Source of the DNA: JAQGMV01 sp035626595
GTDB taxonomy: Bacteria > Pseudomonadota > Gammaproteobacteria > Burkholderiales > SG8-41
Assembly: GCA_035626595.1 (NCBI GenBank)
Contig: DASPNJ010000046.1
Location: 33,685 to 97,684 of the forward strand
Reading direction: 5' to 3'
DNA length: 64,000 bases
The notes under the pieces were generated by a model. It was not told the origin of the DNA. It saw only the letters and a program-made list of their open reading frames with translations, and made no database searches. This document shows positions 11,495 to 19,957 of the stretch, one piece after another (within the stretch, counting starts at the first letter, position 1; each line of letters opens with the position of its first letter). Both the position numbers and the translations under genes were made by a program.

Positions 11495-11516
11495 TCAGCG
11501 GTTTAAGTCGGGCTCG

Positions 11517-12290
11517 ATGTCAGCCGCAATGCGCACCAAATTCGTAGCAGGGAACTGGAAGATGAACGGGAACCTGGCTACGAACCGGGCCCTGCTGGAT
11601 GCGGTGATCGCCGCGGCGGGCCGCATACCCGGTGTGAAGTGCGCGGTGTGTCCGCCGTATCCGTATCTGCCACAGGTGCAACAGCTTCTGAGCGGATCCG
11701 GCGTCGCATGGGGCGCTCAGGATGTCTCGCAGTTCGAGAGCGGTGCGTATACGGGGGAAGTCTCCGGCGCGATGCTCGTCGATTTCGGCTGCCGTTACGT
11801 GATCGTCGGCCATTCGGAACGCCGCACGCTGTTCGGTGACACGAACACGCTGGTCGCGCAGAAATACGCGGCGGCGCTGAACGCCGGACTCACCCCGATC
11901 GTGTGCGTGGGCGAGACGCTGGAGCAGCGGGAGGCCGGCAGCACCGAGCCGACGGTGGCCGCGCAACTCGACGCGGTGACGGAGCTCGCGGGCGTGCAGT
12001 CGTTCGCGCATGCGGTGATTGCCTACGAGCCGGTGTGGGCGATCGGCACCGGCAGGACCGCGACGCCCGAGCAGGCGCAGGCAGTGCATGCGTTCATCCG
12101 CCGACGGCTCGGTGAGCAGGACACTACGGTGGCGGACTGCGTTCAGATCCTCTACGGAGGCAGCGTCAAGGGCGCGAACGCGGCGGAGCTTTTCGCGATG
12201 GCCGACATCGACGGCGGGCTGATCGGCGGCGCCGCGCTCGTCGCGGACGAATTTGCAGCGATTCTCCGGGCCGCGGGCCCGGCGAGCTGA
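11517..12290 (+). CDS. tpiA: Triose-phosphate isomerase
   Basis: Glycolytic and gluconeogenic interconversion of dihydroxyacetone phosphate and glyceraldehyde-3-phosphate. FVAGNWKMNG supplies Asn and the catalytic Lys, VIVGHSERR the electrophilic His, and AYEPVWAIGTG the base Glu followed by the flexible loop. The C-terminal GGSV and GLIGGAAL segments bind phosphate. ATG 11517 gives 257 aa; an ATG at 11529 (MRTKFVAG) would give the more usual 253 aa and is a realistic alternative. It has its own promoter and is followed 25 bp later by secG. Confidence 0.96.
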   Translation: MSAAMRTKFVAGNWKMNGNLATNRALLDAVIAAAGRIPGVKCAVCPPYPYLPQVQQLLSGSGVAWGAQDVSQFESGAYTGEVSGAMLVDFGCRYVIVGHSERRTLFGDTNTLVAQKYAAALNAGLTPIVCVGETLEQREAGSTEPTVAAQLDAVTELAGVQSFAHAVIAYEPVWAIGTGRTATPEQAQAVHAFIRRRLGEQDTTVADCVQILYGGSVKGANAAELFAMADIDGGLIGGAALVADEFAAILRAAGPAS

Positions 12291-12315
12291 ACGAAGAAGC
12301 GGAACGAAAGAAGAG

Positions 12316-12702
12316 ATGCAGATCCTGATACTCGTGCTTCACATCCTCGCCGCGATGGGCATCATCGGCCTGGTGTTGATTCAGCATGGCAAAGGCGCGG
12401 ACGTGGGCGCGGCGTTCGGCAGCGGCTCGGCCGGCAGCGTTTTCGGCGCGGCGGGCTCCGCGAACTTCCTGTCGCGTGCGACGGCGATCCTGGCGGTCGT
12501 CTTTTTCGTGACGAGCCTCGCCCTCACCTATTTCTCGAATCAGAGATCCGACGTCGAAGGCGTCATGAGAGAGCGTCCGGCGCCCGCGCCATCGCTGCCG
12601 GGACAGATCCCGGGCCAGGCTGACGTGAAGGCGACGCCCAAGCCCGCAGCGCCGGCGGCGCCTGCGTCAGAGGGCGGAAAGGTGCAGGACATACCGAAGT
12701 AG
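12316..12702 (+). CDS. secG: Preprotein translocase subunit SecG
   Basis: Small accessory subunit of the SecYEG channel that assists protein export. The 128 aa protein has two membrane helices (about 2-22 and 54-75). The conserved cytoplasmic loop between them is GKGADVGAAFGSGSAGSVFG. A Pro/Ala-rich C-terminal tail follows. ATG 12316 is preceded by AGAAGAG and gives the canonical hydrophobic N-terminus MQILILVLHILAA; longer in-frame starts lie inside tpiA. It sits between tpiA and tRNA-Leu, the standard betaproteobacterial order. Confidence 0.95.
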   Translation: MQILILVLHILAAMGIIGLVLIQHGKGADVGAAFGSGSAGSVFGAAGSANFLSRATAILAVVFFVTSLALTYFSNQRSDVEGVMRERPAPAPSLPGQIPGQADVKATPKPAAPAAPASEGGKVQDIPK

Positions 12703-12707
12703 CTTCG

Positions 12708-12792
12708 GCCGACGTGGTGGAATTGGTAGACACGCCGTCTTGAGGGGGCGGTGGCGAAAGCCGTGAGAGTTCGAGTCTCTCCGTCGGCACCA
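12708..12792 (+). tRNA. tRNA-Leu (anticodon GAG)
   Basis: The acceptor stem GCCGACG/CGTCGGC (12708-12714 and 12782-12788) is followed by A and an encoded CCA (12790-12792). The anticodon stem-loop CCGTC-TTGAGGG-GGCGG shows GAG, reading CUC/CUU leucine codons. A long class II variable arm (TGGCGAAAGCCG) and TTCGAGTC T-loop are present. It begins 5 bases after secG and precedes nuoA. Confidence 0.97.
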
Positions 12793-12866
12793 TTACTGCA
12801 GCAACGAGGATCGGGTAGTTATCGTAAATGCAACGCGTTCGAACCTGACTCCAGAGCCTCGATCCC

Positions 12867-13235
12867 ATGCTCGAAAACTACTTTCCGATTCTTCTCTTCA
12901 TGATCGTCGGCGGCGTCGTCGGCGTGGCGCCGCTGCTGCTCGGCGGAGGCCTCTCCCGCGTGCTGGGAACGCACCGGCCGGACAGCGAGAAGCTCTCACC
13001 CTACGAATGCGGCTTCGAAGCGTTTGAGGACGCGCGCATGAAATTCGACGTGCGCTACTACCTGATCGCGATCCTGTTCATCCTCTTCGACCTCGAGATC
13101 GCCTTTCTTTTCCCGTGGGCGGTCGTGCTCCAGGAGGTCGGGTTTTTCGGCTTCATGTCGATGATGGTTTTCCTTGCGATTCTGGTCGTCGGCTTCATCT
13201 ATGAATGGATGAAAGGCGCACTCGAATGGGAGTAA
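12867..13235 (+). CDS. nuoA: NADH-quinone oxidoreductase subunit A
   Basis: Membrane subunit of complex I, 122 aa with three predicted helices. The conserved loop LSPYECGFEAFEDARMKFDVRYY (shown here in part: YECGFEAFEDAR, about residues 46-57) contains the Cys that changes exposure in active/deactive transitions in homologues. It is the first gene of a complete nuoA-N operon. Confidence 0.96.
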   Translation: MLENYFPILLFMIVGGVVGVAPLLLGGGLSRVLGTHRPDSEKLSPYECGFEAFEDARMKFDVRYYLIAILFILFDLEIAFLFPWAVVLQEVGFFGFMSMMVFLAILVVGFIYEWMKGALEWE

Positions 13236-13257
13236 CGACGCGAGACGGGAAGCAGGG

Positions 13258-13278
13258 GCCCCACGCTTGCGTGGGGAT
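13258..13278 (+). other. Short hairpin in the nuoA-nuoB spacer
   Basis: CCCCACGC and GCGTGGGG (13260-13267 and 13270-13277) form an 8-bp stem with a 2-base loop in the 117-bp gap between nuoA and nuoB. This gap is the longest in the operon. It may be an mRNA-processing or stability element; no T run follows, so it is not an obvious terminator. Confidence 0.4.
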
Positions 13279-13352
13279 GCAACCAGTCGAATCGGCGTAT
13301 GCCGCCGACGCGAAGCGGGTAGTGCTTACCATGGGCATGTCGGAGGCGGCGT

Positions 13353-13832
13353 ATGGGCGCACCTGAAAATCTGAGCGACAAGGGGTTCATCACCACCACC
13401 GCGGACAAGCTCATCAACTGGACGCGCACGGGCTCTATGTGGCCGATGACCTTTGGTCTTGCCTGCTGCGCGGTGGAGATGATGCACGCCGGCGCCGCGC
13501 GCTACGACCTCGACCGCTTCGGCATCGTGTTCCGGCCCAGCCCGCGGCAGTCCGACGTGATGATCGTCGCCGGCACGCTGTGCAACAAGATGGCGCCGGC
13601 GCTGCGCAAGGTGTACGACCAGATGGCCGAGCCGCGCTGGGTGATCTCCATGGGTTCCTGCGCGAACGGCGGCGGCTACTACCATTATTCGTACTCGGTG
13701 GTGCGCGGCTGCGACCGCATCGTGCCTGTGGACATCTACGTGCCGGGCTGTCCGCCGACCGCCGAGGCGCTCCTCTACGGCATCATCCAGCTTCAGAACA
13801 AAATCAAACGCAGCAACACGATCGCCCGCTGA
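13353..13832 (+). CDS. nuoB: NADH-quinone oxidoreductase subunit B
   Basis: Hydrophilic complex I subunit that carries iron-sulfur cluster N2 next to the quinone site. Cluster ligands are visible as the adjacent Cys pair in FGLACCAVEM, Cys in MGSCANGGGYY and Cys in VPGCPPTAEALLYG. It is 159 aa. The stop (TGA 13830-13832) overlaps the nuoC ATG by one base. Confidence 0.97.
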   Translation: MGAPENLSDKGFITTTADKLINWTRTGSMWPMTFGLACCAVEMMHAGAARYDLDRFGIVFRPSPRQSDVMIVAGTLCNKMAPALRKVYDQMAEPRWVISMGSCANGGGYYHYSYSVVRGCDRIVPVDIYVPGCPPTAEALLYGIIQLQNKIKRSNTIAR

Positions 13833-14443
13833 TGGCCAGCGCAGAAGACCTCAGCGGCGCGCTCTCCACCGCTTTCAGCGACAAGCTCGTCAGCGTCTCG
13901 ACCGATCTCGGCGAAATGACGGCCGTGATCCGCGCGCAGGACCTGATCGGCGTCGCGACGCGCCTGCGTGATGCGCCGGAGCTCGATTTCAAGCAGCTCA
14001 CCGATCTCTGCGGCGTCGATTACAGCGGCTACGGCGGCGGGAGCTGGGATGGCGCGCGGTACGCAGTCGTCTATCACCTGCTCAGCCTCACGCACAACCG
14101 CCGGCTGCGTCTGCGGGTCTTCGCGCCGGACGACGACCTGCCGGTCGTCGACTCGGTCATCGGCGTGTGGCCGGCCGCGAACTGGTACGAACGCGAGGCA
14201 TTCGACCTCTACGGCATCGTCTTCACGGGGCACCCCGATCTGCGGCGCATCCTGACCGACTACGGTTTCGTGGGACATCCGTTCCGCAAGGATTTCCCGC
14301 TCTCGGGCAATGTCGAGATGCGCTACGACCCCGAGCAGCAGCGCGTGATCTATCAGCCGGTGACGATCGAGCCGCGCGAGGTGACGCCGCGCATCGTGCG
14401 CGAGGAGAACTACGCCGATAGCGAAGGCTTCAGGAAAGGCTGA
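13832..14443 (+). CDS. nuoC: NADH-quinone oxidoreductase subunit C
   Basis: Peripheral-arm subunit (30 kDa type), 203 aa from ATG 13832. The family motif WPAANWYEREAFDLYGI is followed by FTGHPDLRRILTDYGFVGHP and the C-terminal RKDFPLSG segment. This start overlaps the nuoB stop and is preferred to in-frame starts inside nuoB. It is separate from NuoD here, unlike the fused NuoCD of E. coli. Confidence 0.96.
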   Translation: MASAEDLSGALSTAFSDKLVSVSTDLGEMTAVIRAQDLIGVATRLRDAPELDFKQLTDLCGVDYSGYGGGSWDGARYAVVYHLLSLTHNRRLRLRVFAPDDDLPVVDSVIGVWPAANWYEREAFDLYGIVFTGHPDLRRILTDYGFVGHPFRKDFPLSGNVEMRYDPEQQRVIYQPVTIEPREVTPRIVREENYADSEGFRKG

Positions 14444-14449
14444 CGCGAC

Positions 14450-15703
14450 ATGGCCGAAATTCGCAACTACACCATGAACTTCGGTCCGCAGCACCCTGCG
14501 GCGCACGGCGTGCTGCGGCTCGTGCTCGAGCTCGACGGCGAGGTCATCCAGCGGGCGGATCCGCACATCGGGCTCCTGCACCGAGCGACGGAGAAGCTCG
14601 CGGAGCACAAGACGTTTCTGCAGTCGGTACCCTACATGGACCGCCTCGATTACGTCTCGATGATGTGCAACGAGCACGCGTACGTCATGGCGATCGAGAA
14701 GCTGCTCGGGATCGAGGTGCCGATCCGCGCGCAATACATCCGCGTCATGTTCGACGAGATCACACGGATCCTGAACCACCTGCTGTGGCTCGGCGCGCAC
14801 GGGCTCGACATCGGTGCGATGACGGTCTTTCTCTACGCGTTCCGCGAGCGCGAAGACCTGATGGACCTGTACGAGGCGGTGTCCGGCGCGCGCATGCATG
14901 CGGCCTACTACCGGCCAGGCGGGGTCTATCGCGATCTGCCCGAACGGATGCCGCAGTACCAGCCGTCCAAGTTCCGCGATGAGGCGACCGTGCGCCGGCT
15001 GAACGAGGGGCGGCAGGGCTCGGTGCTCGATTTCATCGACGACTTCACGCAGCGCTTCCCGAAGTACATCGACGACTATGAAACGCTGCTCACCGACAAT
15101 CGCATCTGGAAGCAGCGCACCGTCGGCATCGGTGTGGTGTCGCCCGAGCGCGCGGTGGCGCTCGGTTTCACCGGTCCGATGCTGCGCGGCTCCGGCATCG
15201 CCTGGGATCTGCGCAAGAAGCAGCCGTACGAGGTCTACGATCGCATGGAATTCGGCATTCCGGTCGGCGTGAACGGCGATTGCTACGACCGCTACCTCGT
15301 GCGCATGGAAGAGATGCGGCAGGCGAACCGCATCGTCAGGCAGTGCAGCGAGTGGCTGCGGAAGAACTCCGGCCCCGTCATGATCGACAACTACAAGGTC
15401 GCCCCGCCGGGACGCGTCTCGATGAAAAGCAACATGGAGGAGCTCATCCATCACTTCAAGCTTTTCACCGAGGGCATGCACGTACCGGCAGGAGAGGCCT
15501 ACGCCGCGGTGGAACACCCGAAAGGCGAATTCGGCATCTATCTGATCTCGGACAACTCGAACAAGCCCTACCGTCTCAAGATACGGGCCCCGGGGTTTGC
15601 ACATCTGGCCGCATTCGACGAAATGGCGCGCGGCCACATGATCGCGGACGCCGTGGCGATCATCGGCACGCAGGACATCGTTTTCGGGGAAATAGACCGG
15701 TGA
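14450..15703 (+). CDS. nuoD: NADH-quinone oxidoreductase subunit D
   Basis: 49-kDa-type subunit forming the quinone-binding cavity with NuoB; 417 aa. Diagnostic segments are NFGPQHPAAHGVLRLVLELD at the N-terminus, PHIGLLHRATEKL, the DRLDYVSMMCNEHAY region with the conserved Tyr/His environment, and the C-terminal DIVFGEIDR. The stop overlaps the GTG start of nuoE. Confidence 0.97.
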   Translation: MAEIRNYTMNFGPQHPAAHGVLRLVLELDGEVIQRADPHIGLLHRATEKLAEHKTFLQSVPYMDRLDYVSMMCNEHAYVMAIEKLLGIEVPIRAQYIRVMFDEITRILNHLLWLGAHGLDIGAMTVFLYAFREREDLMDLYEAVSGARMHAAYYRPGGVYRDLPERMPQYQPSKFRDEATVRRLNEGRQGSVLDFIDDFTQRFPKYIDDYETLLTDNRIWKQRTVGIGVVSPERAVALGFTGPMLRGSGIAWDLRKKQPYEVYDRMEFGIPVGVNGDCYDRYLVRMEEMRQANRIVRQCSEWLRKNSGPVMIDNYKVAPPGRVSMKSNMEELIHHFKLFTEGMHVPAGEAYAAVEHPKGEFGIYLISDNSNKPYRLKIRAPGFAHLAAFDEMARGHMIADAVAIIGTQDIVFGEIDR

Positions 15704-16188
15704 ACGCGCCGTTCACGCTCTCGCCGGAGGCGCTCGCGCGCATCGACGCCGCGGTGGCCAAGTACCCGTCGGACCAGAGACAGTCGGCCGTCATGGCCGC
15801 GCTCACGATCGCGCAGGACGAAAAAGGATGGCTGTCGGTCGAGACGATGGATTTCGTCGCGCGGTATCTCGGCATGCCGCCGATCGCCGTCTACGAGGTC
15901 GCTTCGTTCTACACGATGTACGACTTGAAACCCGTGGGACGGCACAAGCTTTCGTTGTGCACGAATCTGCCCTGCGCGTTGCAGGGCGCGAACGATGCGG
16001 GCGAGTACCTCAAGCAGAAGCTCGGCATCGGCTACAACGAAACCACACCGGATGGACGCATCACGCTGAAAGAAGGCGAGTGCTTCGGCGCGTGCGGCGA
16101 CGCGCCCGTGTTCCTGCACAACAACAAACGGATGCTGTGCGCAATGACGCGCGAGAAGCTCGACGAGCTCTTGAAGGAGCTCGAGTGA
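15700..16188 (+). CDS. nuoE: NADH-quinone oxidoreductase subunit E
   Basis: 24-kDa-type subunit of the NADH module carrying [2Fe-2S] cluster N1a. The four ligands appear as CTNLPC and CFGAC (C-x4-C and C-x3-C). It is 162 aa from the GTG at 15700, which overlaps the nuoD stop (GGTGA); earlier in-frame starts would lie inside nuoD. The TGA overlaps the nuoF ATG (TGATG). Confidence 0.96.
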   Translation: MNAPFTLSPEALARIDAAVAKYPSDQRQSAVMAALTIAQDEKGWLSVETMDFVARYLGMPPIAVYEVASFYTMYDLKPVGRHKLSLCTNLPCALQGANDAGEYLKQKLGIGYNETTPDGRITLKEGECFGACGDAPVFLHNNKRMLCAMTREKLDELLKELE

Positions 16189-17501
16189 TGGGACTGCCGG
16201 TACCGCCTTTCAGCGAAGACATTTTCGGTCCCGACGCGATCCTCATGAAAAGCCTGAACGGGCTGAACTGGAGGCTCGCGGACTACGAGGCGCGCGGCGG
16301 CTACCAGGCGCTGCGCAAGGTGCTCACGCAGGGCATGAGCCCCGAGCAGGTGACGAACGAGATCAAGCTCTCGGCGCTCCGCGGGCGGGGCGGCGCGGGT
16401 TTCCCGACCGGGCTCAAATGGACGTTCATGCCGAAGAACTACACCGGCGTGAAATACGTCGTGTGCAATTCCGACGAGGGCGAGCCGGGCACCTTCAAGG
16501 ACCGCGACCTCCTGCGCTACAACCCGCACCTGGTGATCGAGGGCATGATCATCGCGGGCTACGCGATGGGCGCGCCGGTCGGCTACAACTACATCCACGG
16601 TGAGATCTGGAGCGAGTACGAACGCTTCGAAGAGGCGCTCGCCGAAGCGCGCGCCGCCGGTTATCTCGGCCAGAACATCCTCGGCAGCGCCTTCAACTAC
16701 GAGCTGTACGCGCACCACGGCTACGGCGCGTACATCTGCGGCGAGGAGACGGCGCTGCTCGAGTCGCTGGAAGGCAAGAAAGGCCAGCCGCGCTTCAAGC
16801 CGCCGTTTCCGGCGAGCTACGGGCTCTACGGCAAACCCACGACGATCAACAACACGGAGACGTTTGCCGCGGTGCCGTGGATCATCATGAACGGCGGGCA
16901 GGCGTTTCTCGAGCTCGGGAAGCCAAATAATGGCGGTACCAAGATCTTCTCGGTGTCGGGCGACGTGGCGCGGCCCGGCAACTACGAGGTGCGTCTCGGC
17001 ACCCCGTTCGCGAAGCTCCTCGAGATGGCCGGCGGCATGCGCGACGGCCGCAAGCTGAAAGCGGTCATCCCGGGCGGCTCGTCGATGCCGGTTCTGCCGG
17101 CCGAAGTGATGATGGCGACCGACATGGATTACGACTCGATCGCGAAAGCCGGGTCGATGCTGGGCTCGGGCGCGGTCATCGTGATGGACGAAACGCGCTG
17201 CATGGTGCGCTCGCTGCTGCGGCTGTCGTACTTCTATTACGAAGAATCCTGCGGGCAGTGCACGCCCTGTCGCGAAGGCACCGGCTGGCTCTACCGTATG
17301 GTCGATCGGATCGAGCACGGCAAAGGCAAGCCCGAGGATCTCGGCCTCCTGAACGACGTATCCGACAACATCCAGGGCCGCACGATCTGCGCGTTGGGCG
17401 ACGCGGCCGCCATGCCGGTGCGCGCGTTCATCAAGCATTTCCGTTCCGAATTCGAGCATCACATCGAGCACAAGCAGTGTCTTGTGCCGCAATACCTATG
17501 A
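16188..17501 (+). CDS. nuoF: NADH-quinone oxidoreductase subunit F
   Basis: 51-kDa-type subunit that oxidises NADH via FMN and passes electrons to a [4Fe-4S] cluster (N3). The Gly-rich NADH-binding loop GRGGAGFPTGLKW is near residue 65 and the FMN loop CNSDEGEPGTFKDR near 93. The cluster motif SCGQCTPCREGTGW and a distal Cys in ICALGDA lie in the C-terminal third. 437 aa is normal. Confidence 0.97.
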   Translation: MGLPVPPFSEDIFGPDAILMKSLNGLNWRLADYEARGGYQALRKVLTQGMSPEQVTNEIKLSALRGRGGAGFPTGLKWTFMPKNYTGVKYVVCNSDEGEPGTFKDRDLLRYNPHLVIEGMIIAGYAMGAPVGYNYIHGEIWSEYERFEEALAEARAAGYLGQNILGSAFNYELYAHHGYGAYICGEETALLESLEGKKGQPRFKPPFPASYGLYGKPTTINNTETFAAVPWIIMNGGQAFLELGKPNNGGTKIFSVSGDVARPGNYEVRLGTPFAKLLEMAGGMRDGRKLKAVIPGGSSMPVLPAEVMMATDMDYDSIAKAGSMLGSGAVIVMDETRCMVRSLLRLSYFYYEESCGQCTPCREGTGWLYRMVDRIEHGKGKPEDLGLLNDVSDNIQGRTICALGDAAAMPVRAFIKHFRSEFEHHIEHKQCLVPQYL

Positions 17502-17510
17502 CGATGTCTA

Positions 17511-17552
17511 CCCCTCACCCCCGGCCCCTCTCCCCCAAGGGGCGAGGGGAGA
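17511..17552 (+). repeat. C-rich palindromic repeat between nuoF and nuoG
   Basis: CCCCTC-T-CCCC (17525-17535) pairs with GGGG-C-GAGGGG (17539-17549) around a 3-base loop, with a CCCCTCACCCCCGGC flank. The form is common as an intergenic repeat in GC-rich proteobacteria. It separates nuoF from nuoG inside an otherwise tightly packed operon. Confidence 0.65.
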
Positions 17553-17576
17553 TTCGTGAGCCGCTGCGCGACTGAC

Positions 17577-19955
17577 ATGAGCATCGACCTCGAAATCGAC
17601 GGCACGGCGCTGGAGGTGCCCGAAGGCAGCACGATCATGGATGCCGCCAACAGGCTCGGCATTTACGTCCCGCACTTCTGCTATCACCGCAAGCTCTCCA
17701 TCGCGGCGAACTGCCGCATGTGTCTCGTGCACGTGGAGAAAGCGCCGAAGCCGCTGCCCGCGTGCGCCACGCCGGCCACCAAGGGGATGAAGGTCTGGAC
17801 CCACTCGGAGCTCGCGGTGGACGCTCAGAAGGGCGTCATGGAGTTCCTGCTCATCAACCATCCGCTCGACTGCCCGATCTGCGACCAGGGCGGGGAGTGT
17901 CAGCTTCAGGACCTCGCGGTGGGCTACGGCGCGAGCGGCTCGCGCTACGAGGAAGACAAGCGCGTCGTCGTCAACAAGAACCTGGGGCCGCTCATCTCGA
18001 CCGACATGACGCGCTGCATCCACTGCACGCGCTGCGTGCGCTTCGGCCAGGAGATCGCCGGCGTCATGGAGCTCGGCATGATCGGCCGCGGTGAGCACGC
18101 CGAGATCATCACCTTCGTCGGCAAGACGGTGGACTCCGAGCTCTCCGGGAACGTGATCGATCTGTGTCCGGTCGGCGCGCTCACGTCCAAGCCGTTTCGT
18201 TATACCGCGCGATCGTGGGAGCTCACCCGGCGCGTTTCGGTGAGCCCGCACGACGGCCTTGGATCCAATTTGATGGTGCAGGTGAAGCAGAACCGCGTGA
18301 TGCGCGTGCTGCCGCGCGACAACGAAGCGATCAACGAATGCTGGCTGTCCGACCGTGACCGCTTTTCCTATCCGGCGCTCAATTCGGAGCAGCGCCTCGC
18401 GCGCCCGATCATTAAACGCGGCGGTGTGTGGCAGCCGGTCGAGTGGCAGGTGGCGCTGGAATTCGTCGCGGAGAAGCTGAAGAGAATCCGCGCGCAGCAT
18501 GGTGCGGGCGCCGTCGGCGCGCTGTCCTCACCGCACCAGACGCTCGAAGAGCTCTACCTTCTGCAGAAGCTCGTCCGGTCGTTCGGCTCGGGCAACGTCG
18601 ATTTCCGGCTCAGGCAAGCGGACTTCAGCGCGGACGGGAAACTCTCCGGCGCGCCGTGGCTCGGCATGAAGATCGCGGACATCAACAGCCTCGATCGCGT
18701 GCTGATCATCGGCAGCGCGTTGCGCAGCGAGCATCCGCTCGTCGCACACCGGCTGCGGCAGGCGACGAAGCGAGGCCTTCAGCTCTCGGTCCTGAATCCG
18801 TTCGATGACGAGCTCCTGATGCCGGTCACGCGCAAGGCGATCGTACCGCCCGCCGCGATGGCGCGGGCGCTCGCGCAGCTCGTCAAAGCCGCCGCCGCGG
18901 CGAAGAGCGTCGCGGTGCCTGAGGCGGTGCGCGACATCGTCGACGGCGTCGAGACCGACGACGCGGCCGGCGAGCTCGCGCGCGACTTCGCATTGGGGCA
19001 GAAAGGCGCAGTATGGCTCGGCAACGTCGCGCAGCACCATCCCCAGGCCGCGACGCTGCACGCGCTCGGGCAGGCGTTCGCAGCGCTGACCGGTGCGACG
19101 CTCGGCGTGCTGGCGGAAGCGGCGAACAGCGTCGGTGGCTACATCGCCGGAGCGGTGCCTTTCGGCTCGCCTGCCGGTAACAACGCTGCGCGGATGCTCG
19201 CGGAGCCGCTGAGAGCCTATCTCCTGCTCGGCGTGGAAGCGGACCTCGACACGCACGATCCAGCGCGCGCCGTTGCCGCGCTGAAGCAGGCGGAGCTCGT
19301 GGTGGCGATGTCGCCGTTCGAGCACGCGGCCACGCTCGAATATGCGCACGTGATGCTGCCGGTCGGGCCGTTCACCGAAACCGCAGGCACGTTCGTGAAC
19401 ATGGAAGGCGTGGCGCAGAGCTTCACCGGCTGCGTGCAGCCGCTCGGCGAGACGCGCCCCGCCTGGAAGGTCCTGCGCGTGCTCGGCAACCTGCTCGGGC
19501 TCTCAGGCTTCGAGCAGGACAACGCGGATGCGGTCAAACGCGAGGCGCTGGGGCAGGGCGAGATCGCCGCGAAGCTCGGCAACCATATGGCGATTTCGGC
19601 GCTGTCGCTGTCCGAGCCGGCGGCGGACGCGCTGCAGCGGATCGGCGAGGTGCCGATGTATTCGGCCGATCCGCTGGTGCGCCGCTCGCCGCCGCTTCAG
19701 AACACGCGCCACGCCGAAAGTCCGGTGGCGTCCGTGAGCCCGACGCTCTACGCGCGGCTGGCACTCATGCCGGGTGATTTCCTGCGCGTTCGCCAGGACG
19801 GCGGCGAAGCGATCGTGCCGGTCGTCGTCGACGAGCGCTTGCCGGAGGGCTGTGTTCGGCTGGCCGCCGCGCGGCCCGAGACCGCGTCGCTCGGGTCGAT
19901 GTTCGGAGCGGTCACGGTCGAGCGCGTCGGCGCGCAGCAGAAGGTCGCGGTGTAG
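17577..19955 (+). CDS. nuoG: NADH-quinone oxidoreductase subunit G
   Basis: 75-kDa-type subunit holding several Fe-S clusters of the peripheral arm; 792 aa. N-terminal [2Fe-2S] ligands are in FCYHRKLSIAANCRMC, followed by the DCPICDQGGEC motif and the CIHCTRCVRFGQE motif with CPVGAL downstream. The remainder is a molybdopterin-oxidoreductase-like fold that has lost its cofactor in this family. ATG 17577 (MSIDLEIDG) is preferred; a GTG at 17556 adds seven residues. Start context is weak because of the repeat just upstream. Confidence 0.96.
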   Translation: MSIDLEIDGTALEVPEGSTIMDAANRLGIYVPHFCYHRKLSIAANCRMCLVHVEKAPKPLPACATPATKGMKVWTHSELAVDAQKGVMEFLLINHPLDCPICDQGGECQLQDLAVGYGASGSRYEEDKRVVVNKNLGPLISTDMTRCIHCTRCVRFGQEIAGVMELGMIGRGEHAEIITFVGKTVDSELSGNVIDLCPVGALTSKPFRYTARSWELTRRVSVSPHDGLGSNLMVQVKQNRVMRVLPRDNEAINECWLSDRDRFSYPALNSEQRLARPIIKRGGVWQPVEWQVALEFVAEKLKRIRAQHGAGAVGALSSPHQTLEELYLLQKLVRSFGSGNVDFRLRQADFSADGKLSGAPWLGMKIADINSLDRVLIIGSALRSEHPLVAHRLRQATKRGLQLSVLNPFDDELLMPVTRKAIVPPAAMARALAQLVKAAAAAKSVAVPEAVRDIVDGVETDDAAGELARDFALGQKGAVWLGNVAQHHPQAATLHALGQAFAALTGATLGVLAEAANSVGGYIAGAVPFGSPAGNNAARMLAEPLRAYLLLGVEADLDTHDPARAVAALKQAELVVAMSPFEHAATLEYAHVMLPVGPFTETAGTFVNMEGVAQSFTGCVQPLGETRPAWKVLRVLGNLLGLSGFEQDNADAVKREALGQGEIAAKLGNHMAISALSLSEPAADALQRIGEVPMYSADPLVRRSPPLQNTRHAESPVASVSPTLYARLALMPGDFLRVRQDGGEAIVPVVVDERLPEGCVRLAAARPETASLGSMFGAVTVERVGAQQKVAV

Positions 19956-19957
19956 GC

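Noticed and set aside
12793..12866. Possible transcription terminator between tRNA-Leu and nuoA
   Set aside because: No stem with a T run is visible in this 74-bp gap. The nuo operon may be read partly from the tpiA-secG promoter.
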